64,000 bases of DNA from Lomentospora prolificans (Eukaryota > Ascomycota > Sordariomycetes > Microascales > Microascaceae), in contig JARFXM010000004.1 in NCBI GenBank assembly GCA_029532625.1, positions 868,001 to 932,000 on the forward strand, given 5' to 3'. This document shows positions 47,548 through 58,791 of the stretch, in pieces; the first letter of the stretch is position 1, and each line of letters begins with the position of its first letter. Both the position numbers and the translations under genes were made by a program. The notes beneath the pieces were generated by a model. That model was given only the letters and a program-made list of their open reading frames with translations. It had not been told where the DNA came from and did no database searches.

Positions 47548-49301
47548 ATGAAATTCGGCCGACGTCTTGAGCAGGAATCCGTTCCAGAATGGGCAATTCG
47601 TATGTTTGTGCCCCGGCAGCTGCGTGTTTTGGATGTGTATGACTCCATGAGGTCATGTGGGCTAACCAATGAGCCTGTAGATAACGTCGACTACAACTCG
47701 CTCAAGTATGAAATCAAGACGCATACTACGCGTGACCAGGCTCGCGCCCTGGCCATACCCGGCCAGAAAGACACGGCCCTAGAGCGCTTCGAAGGCACCT
47801 TTTTTGACGAGCTCGCGTGCCAGCATGACCGAGTCGACCTCTTTGTCGCGAGCAAGGCGTCGGAAATCTCCCATCGGCTAAGTACGCCTCTGCTCCCTGA
47901 CCCAATTCGCACCCCTCTCAACGAAGGAAGCCCCCCAAAAAAAAATAAGAAAATGAAGATCAAGATCAAAAAACTGACAATTGCTGCGTCTCTCTGTAGA
48001 CTACCTTGCCGACTCTATTGACCGCCTCGCCTCTAAATGTGCCCGTGCTCCCATGACCTTCAAGCGACAGCGCCGCATCGTCAAATACCAGCAAGAAATT
48101 CTCCGCTGCGGTGACGATATCCAGGCCCTCACCCGTTTCACCGCCGCCCAAACAGAAGCTTTCCGTAAGATTCTGAAGAAGTACAAGGTACGCTATTCTC
48201 CCGTCCGCCCCTTACTTAGTCGTTGCTTCCTAAGCTCCAACTCTGTTTTTCCCCTCATGCCCTAGCATAGCGAACTAACAACGCCACGTGCAGAGATGGA
48301 CCGGCTCCTCCGCACTGGGAGAGCGCTTCCGCGAACACGTGCTCAACGACCCCAAATCCTTTACTCGCCGCGACTTTTCCCACCTGCGCTCGCGCTACGA
48401 CGAGACCCGTGCCGTTTTCCGTACCTCCCTCCCCGACATCACCAGTGAACCCACATCACCCGAATCCGTACTCGAGCCGGAGGCCCCGAGATCTCTCGGC
48501 AGTAGTGCCGGCATCGCGGCTGGTTGCGAGTCGTTCAAGCCTCTTCCGCCCCCGCAGATGTTATATTGGAACGAGTACGATCACGGTAGTGATGGCGAGG
48601 GTACCGAGGAGACATATGCACTATACGTTCACCCCAAAGAGGATGCCGGTATCCCGGGTTTACGCTACATGCAGGCCGCCTTCTCGACGCCATTCGAAAA
48701 GGCTAGGTCGTGGCTGGGCAACAAGAAGCACCCCGCCGTGGCGTCGACGCAACCCGTTGAGGGCCCCGAGTGCCGGGCTCTCCTCTCAGAGCAGGCTACC
48801 GGCGGCGTTATAGGATCTCCTGAGATGACGACCCGGAACGCCGCACCGGCAGGTTATTGCACAATAGCCTCGTCACACCGCACCACTACAAATTCAGAGG
48901 TGGATGACGACCTCACCTCTCACGAGGACAACACCTTCCCCACAGAGGGCTACCTTGTCCACTACGCCACCCTCCCATCCATCAACGAGCAGTCCCTCCG
49001 GCGCTATCGCGAGAAGGTCATGTTCTGGGGTACTACTGGCTGCTTTGCCGGATCTTTTATCCTGATGGCCGTTGCAGCCATCTTGCTCTTAACCGGCCGC
49101 CATCGTAACAGGCTCGAGGTCGACGCGGGTGCGGCCCTCGGCGTTATCACTAGCATGTTCGCCGCGTGTGCGGCACTGGGTATGCACCTTTGTCGTCGAG
49201 ACGAGCTGAGTCTTTGGAACCACGCCGTCGTGTGGACGAGCGGCATGGCGCTCTTCATCCTGAACGGGATGTTGCTCGTGCTCGTTATGGAAGGGTTTTG
49301 A
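47548..49301 (+). CDS. SPX-domain protein with three C-terminal transmembrane helices (Vtc5-like layout)
   Basis: Three exons (47548-47881, 48000-48187, 48294-49301) total 1530 nt, 509 residues. The N-terminal ~190 residues form an SPX domain: it starts MKFGRRLEQESVPEW, and KFKRQR..KYQQEI-like and KILKKYKRWTGSS stretches carry the basic residues that bind inositol pyrophosphates in this family (here TFKRQRRIVKYQQEI). A variable, acidic linker of ~200 residues follows. Three hydrophobic helices lie at about 415-440, 452-471 and 483-507, resembling the VTC1/DUF202-type membrane domain. There is no polyphosphate polymerase domain. Yeast Vtc5, a regulator of the vacuolar VTC polyphosphate polymerase, has the same order but is much longer (near 870). 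A role in phosphate or polyphosphate sensing is inference. Introns are 118 and 106 nt. Confidence 0.88.
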
Positions 49302-51118
49302 TCGAACCCCCTTTACGAATCTTTCCTTTTTGAACATTTACGGTTTTAAATGGGCGTTTTAATACCCTTTTCTGGGGATTGTCTGTGAAAGGAAGTAAGT
49401 TTCTCTTGAGCCTATTATGACCCTTACGGCCTTGGTAGAGAAGAGGTGTGGCTTTGTGGGGGTTTTGATTCCATTTGCATACTCGGCGCCGGATATCGCG
49501 GCTGCGCTACCAACGGGAACATAACATGATGTTGAGTTCCGTTTATTTCCTTTTTTTCCGTTGTCAAAGCTCATTTATTGTGTCTATCCTGGTCGATGCA
49601 GGCTCCAAGTCCGGAATGGGCGAGGATCAGGAGAGAAAGTGTATTTTTTTTGGGTCTATCCCGTGTATATATTGCGGGGGAAATTTGTACATGACGGGAG
49701 TAGAGGTGGCGGAGACATGGCTTAGATAGGTCGTGTTCGGAGGGATAGATACCCAGTTCACACCGATTCTATCGTAGAACAAATAGTAGATGCAATAAGA
49801 GTTTGTGTCGTCTTTTCATTTCCCATTCTCATTCCTGTTCCTGGGTCGGTGGTCTCCATCACACATCACGATCGACTCGATTCTCCACGGCCCTACAGGC
49901 ATATCACATCCATCAACCCCGTTACATTATACTAGTCACCCATCAGCCGTCTCCTCACAGGATCTTCCGCAAGACGTTGACAGAGCCGATCCTTGCCTAC
50001 CCGACCAGGCACGCACGCGAGGGTCCGAAGCTCGCCCACGAAAAAGAAAAAGCGGGAAAAGAAAAAAAAGCAATCCCAACTGAGCGAAGAAGCAGTCAGG
50101 TCCCATTCCCACCCCGCCAAAAAGTTGTCCGAGACAAACATCAACATGCTTTTGGCACCTGTGTTGCCTGCCTACACTTGCCAGCTACCCAAAGAGGATG
50201 GCAGGGATATCTGAGCACGGTATCACGGATGTGCGGAGCCGGAGCCGGAGCCGAGCTCGTGTTGTGCACCGCGGGGTGTTGGTTTCGGGACTGGCGTTAT
50301 GCGGGAAACAAAAAGAAGAAAATAAATAAAAAAATAAATAAATAAAAAAATAAAAATAAAAAAATAAAAATAAAAAAACAATTTCACACAAGTCGCACGT
50401 AGGCTTGCATATCTCGAGCAGAAACTTGTTGGTTCGGTTCCCCGGGTTCGCGTTCTTGCTTCGGCAAAAGGTAAGATATTTTACTCTTTTGAAGTCGGGG
50501 AGTAGTTGTCTTTCGTGAACATTTCCGAGGTATTTTCTAGATATTTTGAAGCGTAGTAGGAACCAGCCTACCCGTTTGAGCTGAGAAAGGCCTTCGTTTG
50601 GTATCACTCACTATCCACACCTCCGCCCTGCCCTTGCGCATCTCCGCTCCGACGCCCATGCAATGACCTGGGGCGGATCCTCACCAGGTCCGAGCCCTCC
50701 AGGGCTTATGGACCTGCTCTGGGCTTGCCCAGTATTTCCTTATGATTCCGTCCAATTCAGCGTCATTCCCACGTACGGTACAGCGGTTTAAGCAAGGGAG
50801 CCTTGGTATATTCAAATCAATGCATGTGTAGACTACCCAGGTACCCAAGAACGCCAAAACACCAAAAGAAAAGAACGCCAACTCTTGAGCGAGTGTATGT
50901 TTCCCATCCCTTCTGTTTCCAGTTGCCCAAACTCCATGCTGTCATCTATTTCGACATGTATGTTCATGTTAAACCCGCCAGCCAATGCCTAATTCTCAGC
51001 TTTCAAAAGAGAGACAGAAATATCAAAAGCCCTTTTACAAAAGAACGCCCAAGAACATAAAGGGCCAGAAACACCGGAAACGCCCTATGGTAAGCCAGGT
51101 GGAAGAAGAGTGGTAAGT
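49302..51118. other. Convergent intergenic region with A-rich repeat
   Basis: This 1.8-kb stretch separates the stops of the SPX gene (+) and the zinc-cluster gene (-). It contains GAGCCG units at 50235-50255 and a TAAATAAAAA-type block at 50308-50380. No gene is supported; frames here are short and low in complexity. Confidence 0.5.
50308..50380. repeat. A-rich AATAAA-type low-complexity repeat
   Basis: Repeated AAATA and AAAATA units over about 70 bases. Any poly-A signal call in this block would be unreliable. Confidence 0.85.
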
Positions 51119-53355
51119 TTATTGCATCCGTCGAACGATTCCCCATCTACGCCCGAGGCTTGCCATCACACCTCTGAGGATGGCAACCTCGGCCTCCCCA
51201 ACAGGCGTGAATGCCTCGGCCGCAATGGTCGCCCCGTGTACTGCATGAACAGCAGACGGGAGAGGCAACCTTAGTGTAGGCGTACCCGACTGCGCATGGA
51301 GCTGTTGAGGTGCGCTAGTGGGGTGGAGGGGAGGCGAGCCGGCCGTGACGCCCGAATAGGCATCGAGAACAAGTCGAATAGAAAAATTGAGCGTCGAGAG
51401 CGCCTTTAGTGTGATGTCGGGAGAAGTAAGAGAAATATTCGACGATTCTAGCACTGTCGATGAAAGAAGCATAAGGAGCCTATCATAATGTTAGAATGAT
51501 ACCCATATCCGAGTTAAACGCGTCACTTACGTCAAGCACATAGCAATGGCATCGCTGCAGGGCGCCCTGCACTCTTGCATGACCATGACCTCAACCATCT
51601 CCCTCGCCTCCATGTCGATAGCGCTAAATACCGCCGGAACGGGAGCCTCTCCTCTTTTCCCGTCGCAGCTGGCCCTCCACTCAAGTGCGCGTGCGACGAG
51701 AGCGGCGGCCTGACACGAACGCTGGAAGTCTCCAAGAGGAGTCGTCGACACGGATGCTGAAAGAGGAGCACGCATGGATACGCGGTGGATCTGCTCGGGG
51801 TTGAGGATATTGCCCGAAAGGTAATTATCGAGGGGGAGGAGAGCGGAGGGGGGTGGCTCGGGAAGGAGGATCGGAAGATTCATGATGATGGGGTCGAGGT
51901 GAGAGAGCCTGTGAATCGTTAGTAAAACACGTTAAGATGTCGATATATAGAAAGGAGAATACTTACTTATCCCAAACAAACATGGCCCAGTAGAGTACTC
52001 TAAGCTGTTCCTCAGCGGGACTTATTGGCAGCTCCTCGTTAATCTGCTCGTACTCCCCGGGGCAAATGCCCAGCATACGGGACATGGCGACCGCCTCTGA
52101 AAACGTTGAGTAGGCCCTCCTGACATCACCGTGACCGTGCTCATACACGGCAAGCAGAACCCCGGACTGAATAAGCTCAACGCTCGCCGCGGCGGTAGAC
52201 TTGAGCAGGGAGAAGGCCCTCTTCACGGAAACGTACAAGTCCTTGGTAAGCATAGAAGTCGACGCCCCAGCCACATTGGTCGATGTCTCATCCCATTGCG
52301 TGCATAGGTACATGCAAGCAAAGACGGTTGCCAGCTCAGCGGCATCGGCTTTTCCCATGCCACTGTCACTGAGGGCCAAGCCAGACGGCGAGTCGGCAAC
52401 ATCTGGAATCACTGGGGGGTCCTGAAAGATGACAAGGGAGTGGGCGTCGAGCTTGGCGTCGAAGCACTCAGTCTGCACAATAGCAAACCGCTTGTGCGTC
52501 GTTTGGAAGTAGTCTGTTACAATGTCACGCCAGCCAACGCCATGGCCAGCGAGAAGAACGTGGATCTGCTCCGCCGTAACGCGGCTGGAAGGATCAAGAA
52601 GGTTGAAGCGGGAAAGATCGGTGCTGGAGCCAGTGGTATATGAGTTATTATTGGAAGGCTGATCACCAGAGATGCTCAGAGTGGGAGGTATCAGAGTGTA
52701 GTCGTAGACACATCTCGTAACGAGTCTGTGGATCACACCCCCGAAATGAAGGGGATCAAAAGTCAGCCGACGCTGTTTCAACGAGAAACTATGGCCATTC
52801 TCGTTCTTGACATCGCTTTGACGTGAAGGAGATTGGCAAGAGACCACGACGCAGTAAACTAGGCCGTCTATTGGATAAATAGCTGAGCATAAGCAGGGCA
52901 AGGCCCCCAAAAGGGAGGTAGGACGATGGCCATTTGCGCCAGCGTCTAGCACCCTGCCTGCTGCTTACGCCCCCACAAAAACCTCAACCCTAGCGTTGGT
53001 TTCCTTGGCCATAGGCTCAAGTACCTCGGCCGTGAAGACCCTTAAATGTTGGGCCTAATATGGGACCAATCCGCAGGATGATGACGGAACGGGGTTGGTA
53101 GAAAGCGACACCCAATAATCGAACAACAGAGATGACATACCTTGTGCATCGGGAGCACGACGGGACACCCTTGTCGCACTTCTTCTTTGCGCGCGTGCAC
53201 TTCTCGCAGGCGCGATTCGCCCGCGCGGGAGGAGGAGCGCCAGTGGACGACCCCGGCGAGGAAGCCTGAGACTGCATAGTGGACTCTCGAGATGGCGTGG
53301 TCCGTTGGGAGGAGGAGGAGGTGCTACGGGTGCTGAGGGAGGGAGAGAACGTCAT
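51119..53355 (-). CDS. Zn2Cys6 binuclear-cluster transcription factor
   Basis: Four exons (53355-53141, 52725-51967, 51908-51531, 51479-51119) total 1713 nt, 570 residues. The N-terminal 49 residues are Ser/Thr-rich. The zinc cluster uses Cys 50, 53, 60, 67, 70 and 77 with spacing C-X2-C-X6-C-X6-C-X2-C-X6-C (ACEKCTRAKKKCDKGVPSC, then SRCTRLVTRC). A 415-nt intron (52726-53140) falls between the fifth and sixth Cys. The remainder, including EEQLRVLYWAMFVWDK and a Cys/Met-rich segment, looks like the regulatory middle region of fungal zinc-cluster factors. Other introns are 58 and 51 nt, all GT..AG and in frame. It should bind DNA with CGG-type half sites; the regulated genes are unknown. No biosynthetic cluster surrounds it, so a pathway role cannot be inferred. 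Confidence 0.9.
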
Positions 53356-56300
53356 TTATTGATATATAGCAGGATAGATGTCGGTGGCTGTAGAAGTAGT
53401 TGAAGAGGAGCACGGGAAGAGCCAGGCAGCAGAATCCAAGGGAACCATTATGAGCAAAGGGCCATAACGAAGGAAGCAGGAGGAATGCGTAAGGTGCGGT
53501 GCCCGTGCAAGGAGGCGTGGCGAAAATATATATAAGTGTGCGAGGTGAGGCAGCGGAGACTAGCGTGGCCCAGCGAGGGGGTGGTAAAGAGCGTGAAGGA
53601 GAAGGGGGAGAGGCGGAGAGGAAAGAAGAAGCGTGCAATGACATAGACACCACGAAGTACAGATGTATCACGCACGGATGGGAGTGTCTTGCTTCCCGTC
53701 CAAGCAGCGAATAAGTTTTGGCTGTGGGTGGATGGGATGGGGCGGCATATCACGCACACCCCCCAACCAGATCGCAGGGGTTTCCTATTCTTCAGATTCT
53801 TCAACAGGCCGCATGGAGCTGAAGCTTGGGAAACGTACAGGGCGAACCAACGAGGGTCTCAGTAAAAAAAAAAAAAAAAGAGAAGGGAAGAAAATGAATT
53901 TAGCAAAGAGACTCGATGTTACAAGCAGGTCTAGGGAACGGTCTCCGCGGGCGGGGGAAAGCCACGATTCCTAGAGACGGATATTAAGGAGCGGGCAGGC
54001 AGGAGACCACCTGAGCATGGCGGAGATAATCGTCCTGTCCTGGCGAGGTAGTAATGGAGCTATGGAAGCAGACCACGTCGCAAAATGAAGTGGAGGCTGG
54101 GGGCGTGTAGGGCTGATGTGCCATCTCCATCGCCCATCCTGATCATAACCAAAAAATAAAAAACCCACCCCCCTCCTCTACGCATCGGCAAGCACAAAAG
54201 ATGTGCCGGGGGAGTTCTATCCAAACTTGGGAGAAGGGAAGAAGGCTTTTGCTCTACCGCCTGATGGGCCACGCTCGAAAGAGCTACTGAATTGGGGGCG
54301 GGGTAGAGGAGATGCACGGGGCAGCGAATTCGATAGGCAAAACGGCCTTTGGTGAGAAAAGGGGGGATGTTTGTGCGAGACTCTCTCGATTCCGCCTTTT
54401 CACGCTCCATCATGTGTCGCAGAGTATCACCGGCTGTCTAGACTGAGGAGCAGAGGCGGGTCAACAGGCTATCGTGATTGACGCCAACGCTTGCGAGAAA
54501 ATGGTGGCTTGGACTCGATGTTCTTTGTTTAGGTGACGTTACCAGGATGGTTTGGTCGGTGGAAGCGAACATGGCATTCCCAAACCCGGGGCCAGCGCTC
54601 CAGAATTAGATTTTGAGTTGCGTTAGGAGCAAAAAGCGCAGTAGCCGGAAGCATTGGGCTGAGGCTCCTGGCTAGGGATTTCCTTTTTTTTCTTCTCGAT
54701 TTTGCTTCTCCTTGTTGCCTCCTTCCTGGGCTTGGGGTGTTGGATCTGGGCGCTGGACCCTAGACAAGCTGGCGGATTTCGCAGGAAAGTGCGGTGCTTG
54801 CTTCGCTTCGCACCTACAGCTGCGGCTTCCCCGTTCATTGCCACGAACAGGAACTGCCTGGGGGGTTTGGGCGCCGGCCGCCGGGGGGGGGGGGTGGGTG
54901 CTCCGCTGGCTTTGTACTGAGATGCAGGCAAAGCTAACGGCCTGTTGGATGCACTTGCCTGCCTTGCAACCTGCACTCTTGGGATCGTCCCTTCCCTCAC
55001 TCCATTGTCCAATAACAACCTCTGTTATCTTTAGCAAGGAAATGGCCCATTTCACGTAAGCATTTTCAGGATCATTAGACAATCTGGACCCGCAGCCGAC
55101 AGGCGCATCACCAAGCGGGACTCGCTCTCCCATGTCCCTCCCACATGTCCCTTAGGGGGCCGATACCTGATTTGGGATAATGGTAGGGGCAAGGGAAGCA
55201 TCGGGCGGCGGCGGGCCTCGACTTGTTCCGCCGCTAGGTGCTCTTCCCTTTTCTGCTGCCAGGAAAAAGTTGGAACTGGATTATTTGGCATGTGGGCATC
55301 TTTTCGCCCGTTGCGCGCCCACTTGCATCACGCATCGTCTTATTACAGACGCGGATCTCACGCTTCGAGCCGGGACGACGTAACCCCCTCCCGTCAGATC
55401 GCTGGCTTCTCACCACCCCACCCCCCATCTGCCGCTCCCGTCGAACAACGCAGAGAAGCTTTGGCTTGTGGAACGTTTACATCCACTCTCGGAGTAAGAA
55501 TTTTGCGGGGGAAAGGCTCACTCTTTGATTTGAACATCGGCCCAAGCAATGAAGCACAACCAACCATTCCAGTTCCCTTGGTCATAGTTTGCCGCGCTCA
55601 CCCCGCACCGAACAAAACTCTGCTCAGTACCCGCTCCGACTCCATCCTACAGATACCAATGACTTGCTCGTCTTCCCTGTAAGGCTTTTTTTTCCCTTTC
55701 CCTTTTGCCTGACCAAGAGTGTAACTCGGACGATGGGGAATTGAGCGGATACGCATTCCGAGTCGTAGCGCTACGACCTTCTGCGAGAATGAGGTATAAA
55801 CCAGGAACCAGTCAGAGCTCTGGATAGCCGCGATCTCCTGGTTCAGGCTCTTTTGTTCCCTTGGTACCGTGGCATACAACAATGCGAAAACGAGCAGCCT
55901 AAGCAAGACACGGTTAGTGTCAACGATGTTGCGATATTACCTGTATCACCCCCTTTTCATCGCTTTCCGCCTTATATTCCAACAGTAGCTGGGTGTTTCA
56001 CTTTCTCCATTGGTGCTCCCGGGCCGAAAGGGCCCTGGTCGTGATCAGGGGAGATGGAAGTTCGAATGCATCGCAGCCCATGCCTCATCTCCCTGTTTTA
56101 GTGTATATTACAGAGGTCTCATATCCCAAGCGCTGGCCGTGGGTCTAATTAGTGTCTTAGCTGAGGCGCATTCAGACGCATCTTCGATCCATGGCTTCAC
56201 GCGCGCACCCTTAGATTGCAATGACAGCTTTGATCGCCTGCCCATTCATCACTGGCATCACCCACTACCCCATCACAGCCCGCCGAGATTTCTAGAATTT

Positions 56301-58791
56301 CGCATCTGCCAAATTGTATTGGCGGGCGAATCTCTCTATGTCCTACTCGGTCATCCCATCCACGACACTCTTACCCGATGACTAAAAGCCCAAAAGACCT
56401 TCGATGCTCTTCCATCCACTCTTCTCCATATCTTCTCCCGCCCACTCCAAACTCAACCGAAGATTAAAATCGCCCTATCCCTTGCCCGCTTTATCCGTCA
56501 TTCATCTCCCCATGGCCCGTTGCAACCCACACCCTCGACGCTCATAGGGCTCAACCACGCCTTGGCATTGCTGACACATGACGGCGGTGCACGACCCCAG
56601 CCGCGCTAGTCCCAGATCACTCCTGCAGGGGGACCCCAAGGTACCGTTCATGGTTCCCGCTACCTACACCAACGCTGACACCCCACGGCGCTGGTGCCGC
56701 AAGAGATCAGCCCTATCGCAAGTAGCGAGGTACGCACCAGTTACCTGGGGTCAAGGGGAATTGCCCCATTTCCTTCCTCTGTTCTGGTTTGCGGATATTT
56801 TTGGAAAAATGTTTACTAAGATTCTGACGACATGTGCAAATCAACGAGAGTAAAAAAAGAACGCGACGGACACCTCACGCCTTGCCTCTCCTTCTCCCTC
56901 TGGATCTCACTCGTCCCACATTAGTTAGGGGCTGCTCCTTGGGCCGGGGGGGAAAAGAGTACGCCTCTCCTGGCCCTTGTTCTCGCTACACTCCGCCCGC
57001 CACCGATTTCCCATCTTGGGAATTCATTCGATTGATGGCTAGCACATCGCCCCTTTCGCATTCGGATCTTGCTAGACCTGCGTCCTCGGCGCGTCCGTTC
57101 GAATATCTCTGATTTAGGCCACCCGCCTCGACCAAATCGTACAACACTTATTGGATCGAGGTAAAATAACAGCCAAGTTAAAATATACAGAGCAACGTCC
57201 GGTTATGCACACAAGGCGCTCCAAACTGGCCCTTCTCGAATCTATCTCGGCCCCTTGAGCGAGACGCCCATCGGATGCTGCTAGCCCCGTGCCTTTCTTT
57301 CCCAATCATACAAACACCGCTGGCTAACAACGTATTGCTCATGCCGCTCCTCGGTTCGGCCTCCGAAGCGAGCATCGCCTCAACGCAACAAAAAAAAGTG
57401 CGCTCTCGACCCTTTCCTAAGCAAAACCTAATCCGCCTTTTTTTAGAGGAAAAAAGTTCCTGCTTATAAAGCAGCTCAAAAGGGATCACTGGGCTCACCA
57501 CACATGCCTCGCTTGCCTCTAACATGGTGATATCAAAAACGAAAATCATCTCAATACCAGCAATCAAGGCCCTCGAAGCATCACTCTGCAGACTAGGCTC
57601 TGCATATCATCATTTCGATCCAGACTAGCCCCATTTTTCTTCCATTGCCCCCTTGGTTCTTAATCATACTCCCCTCCCCCTCTCTTGCCCCCTCCGGCTT
57701 CCACTTTTTCTTTTCTTCCCCGACCGACAACGTAGCACCCCAAATGTAGGCACTCATCCTGGAAACACCTTTGCAGCTTGCATTTAGAATCCCTCTGCTC
57801 CTCATCCGCGGTGACATGTGGCTTTCCTCGCCCCCTCCATTTCCGTGGTAAAGCCAGCACAAATGTTCGTCCGAGGAAACGGGAAACAGCCACATTCAAG
57901 CTTGATAATATGGGTGCAAGTGAGATTTTTCATGACAGGTGCTTCGTTGACCACGGACGAGCACGAGCAACTGCTCTATTTGATGATATCTAGGACCAAG
58001 AATTCCAGGTCCTCTCTTGCTGATATCCTGATGCATAGCTAGTGCGATTCTATCCTCTACTTGTATACAAAGCAACTTGCGGTAAAAGCTAGGACGTTTA
58101 CAATTTGCAACGCAAGTCCTCCCACCACAACATGCGGTCATTTACAAGCCTCGTCACATAGAACAGATCACCTCCTTAGGAAAACTGCACAAGAATCAAG
58201 TGTTGTGGAAACAATATTTCCATTTTCTCGAAATATGTAAGAAACAGAGGGCGGATCTTGCCAAAAAGACGCCCGGAACTTAAAAACAAAGGCCAAGTTA
58301 TTCCCTTCGTCCCCCCTGCCATTAGTACATCCTTCCATTGTTTTCTCTTCGGGCCTGCTGAAGATCAAGATCACACCTCGGCTTTTTGGGTCTCCTTATA
58401 AAGAACAAAGAACGACTGGATTTTCGTATCAAGACTGCAAGGTTAAAGGAGAAGAACATGAGAAAGGCGAAAGAAAGGAAAAAAAAAAAAAAAAAAAAAG
58501 AGTAAACATGAGTGTTGGTGCAAATGGCTACTGCCATGGTACATGAAATATAAGGGAATTAAACCATGTTTCGAGTCCAAACAGTGAAAGAAGAAAGGCT
58601 GAGAATCCAGGGACAGAATAGTTGTCCAGTGCATTCAGACAAGGCAAACACTGTTACGCTAGTCTTGTTCAACAATCTCCTCCAAGTCATGTGTGATGGC
58701 GTCGAAAAGCAGCTTCATAATCTGGTGTACAATGTGCTGGTATCATCATTAAAAGGCAAAAGGGAAAGGAAGAAAGTCGTCATCGTTGCAG
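53356..58791. other. 5.4-kb gene-poor region
   Basis: No frame here has a recognisable domain; the longest (54672-55133, -) is Pro/Lys-rich and overlapped by other open frames. The first few hundred bases are the upstream region of the zinc-cluster gene. A16 lies at 53864-53879 and A21 at 58479-58499. From 57590 to 57720 the DNA is pyrimidine-rich. Confidence 0.5.
58479..58499. repeat. Poly-A tract
   Basis: Twenty-one A in a row, about 290 bases beyond the stop of the minus-strand ORP1-like gene. Confidence 0.85.

Noticed and set aside
54623..55133. Overlapping Pro/Lys-rich minus-strand frames
   Set aside because: Low-complexity composition, with equally long plus-strand frames over the same bases; no conserved motif.
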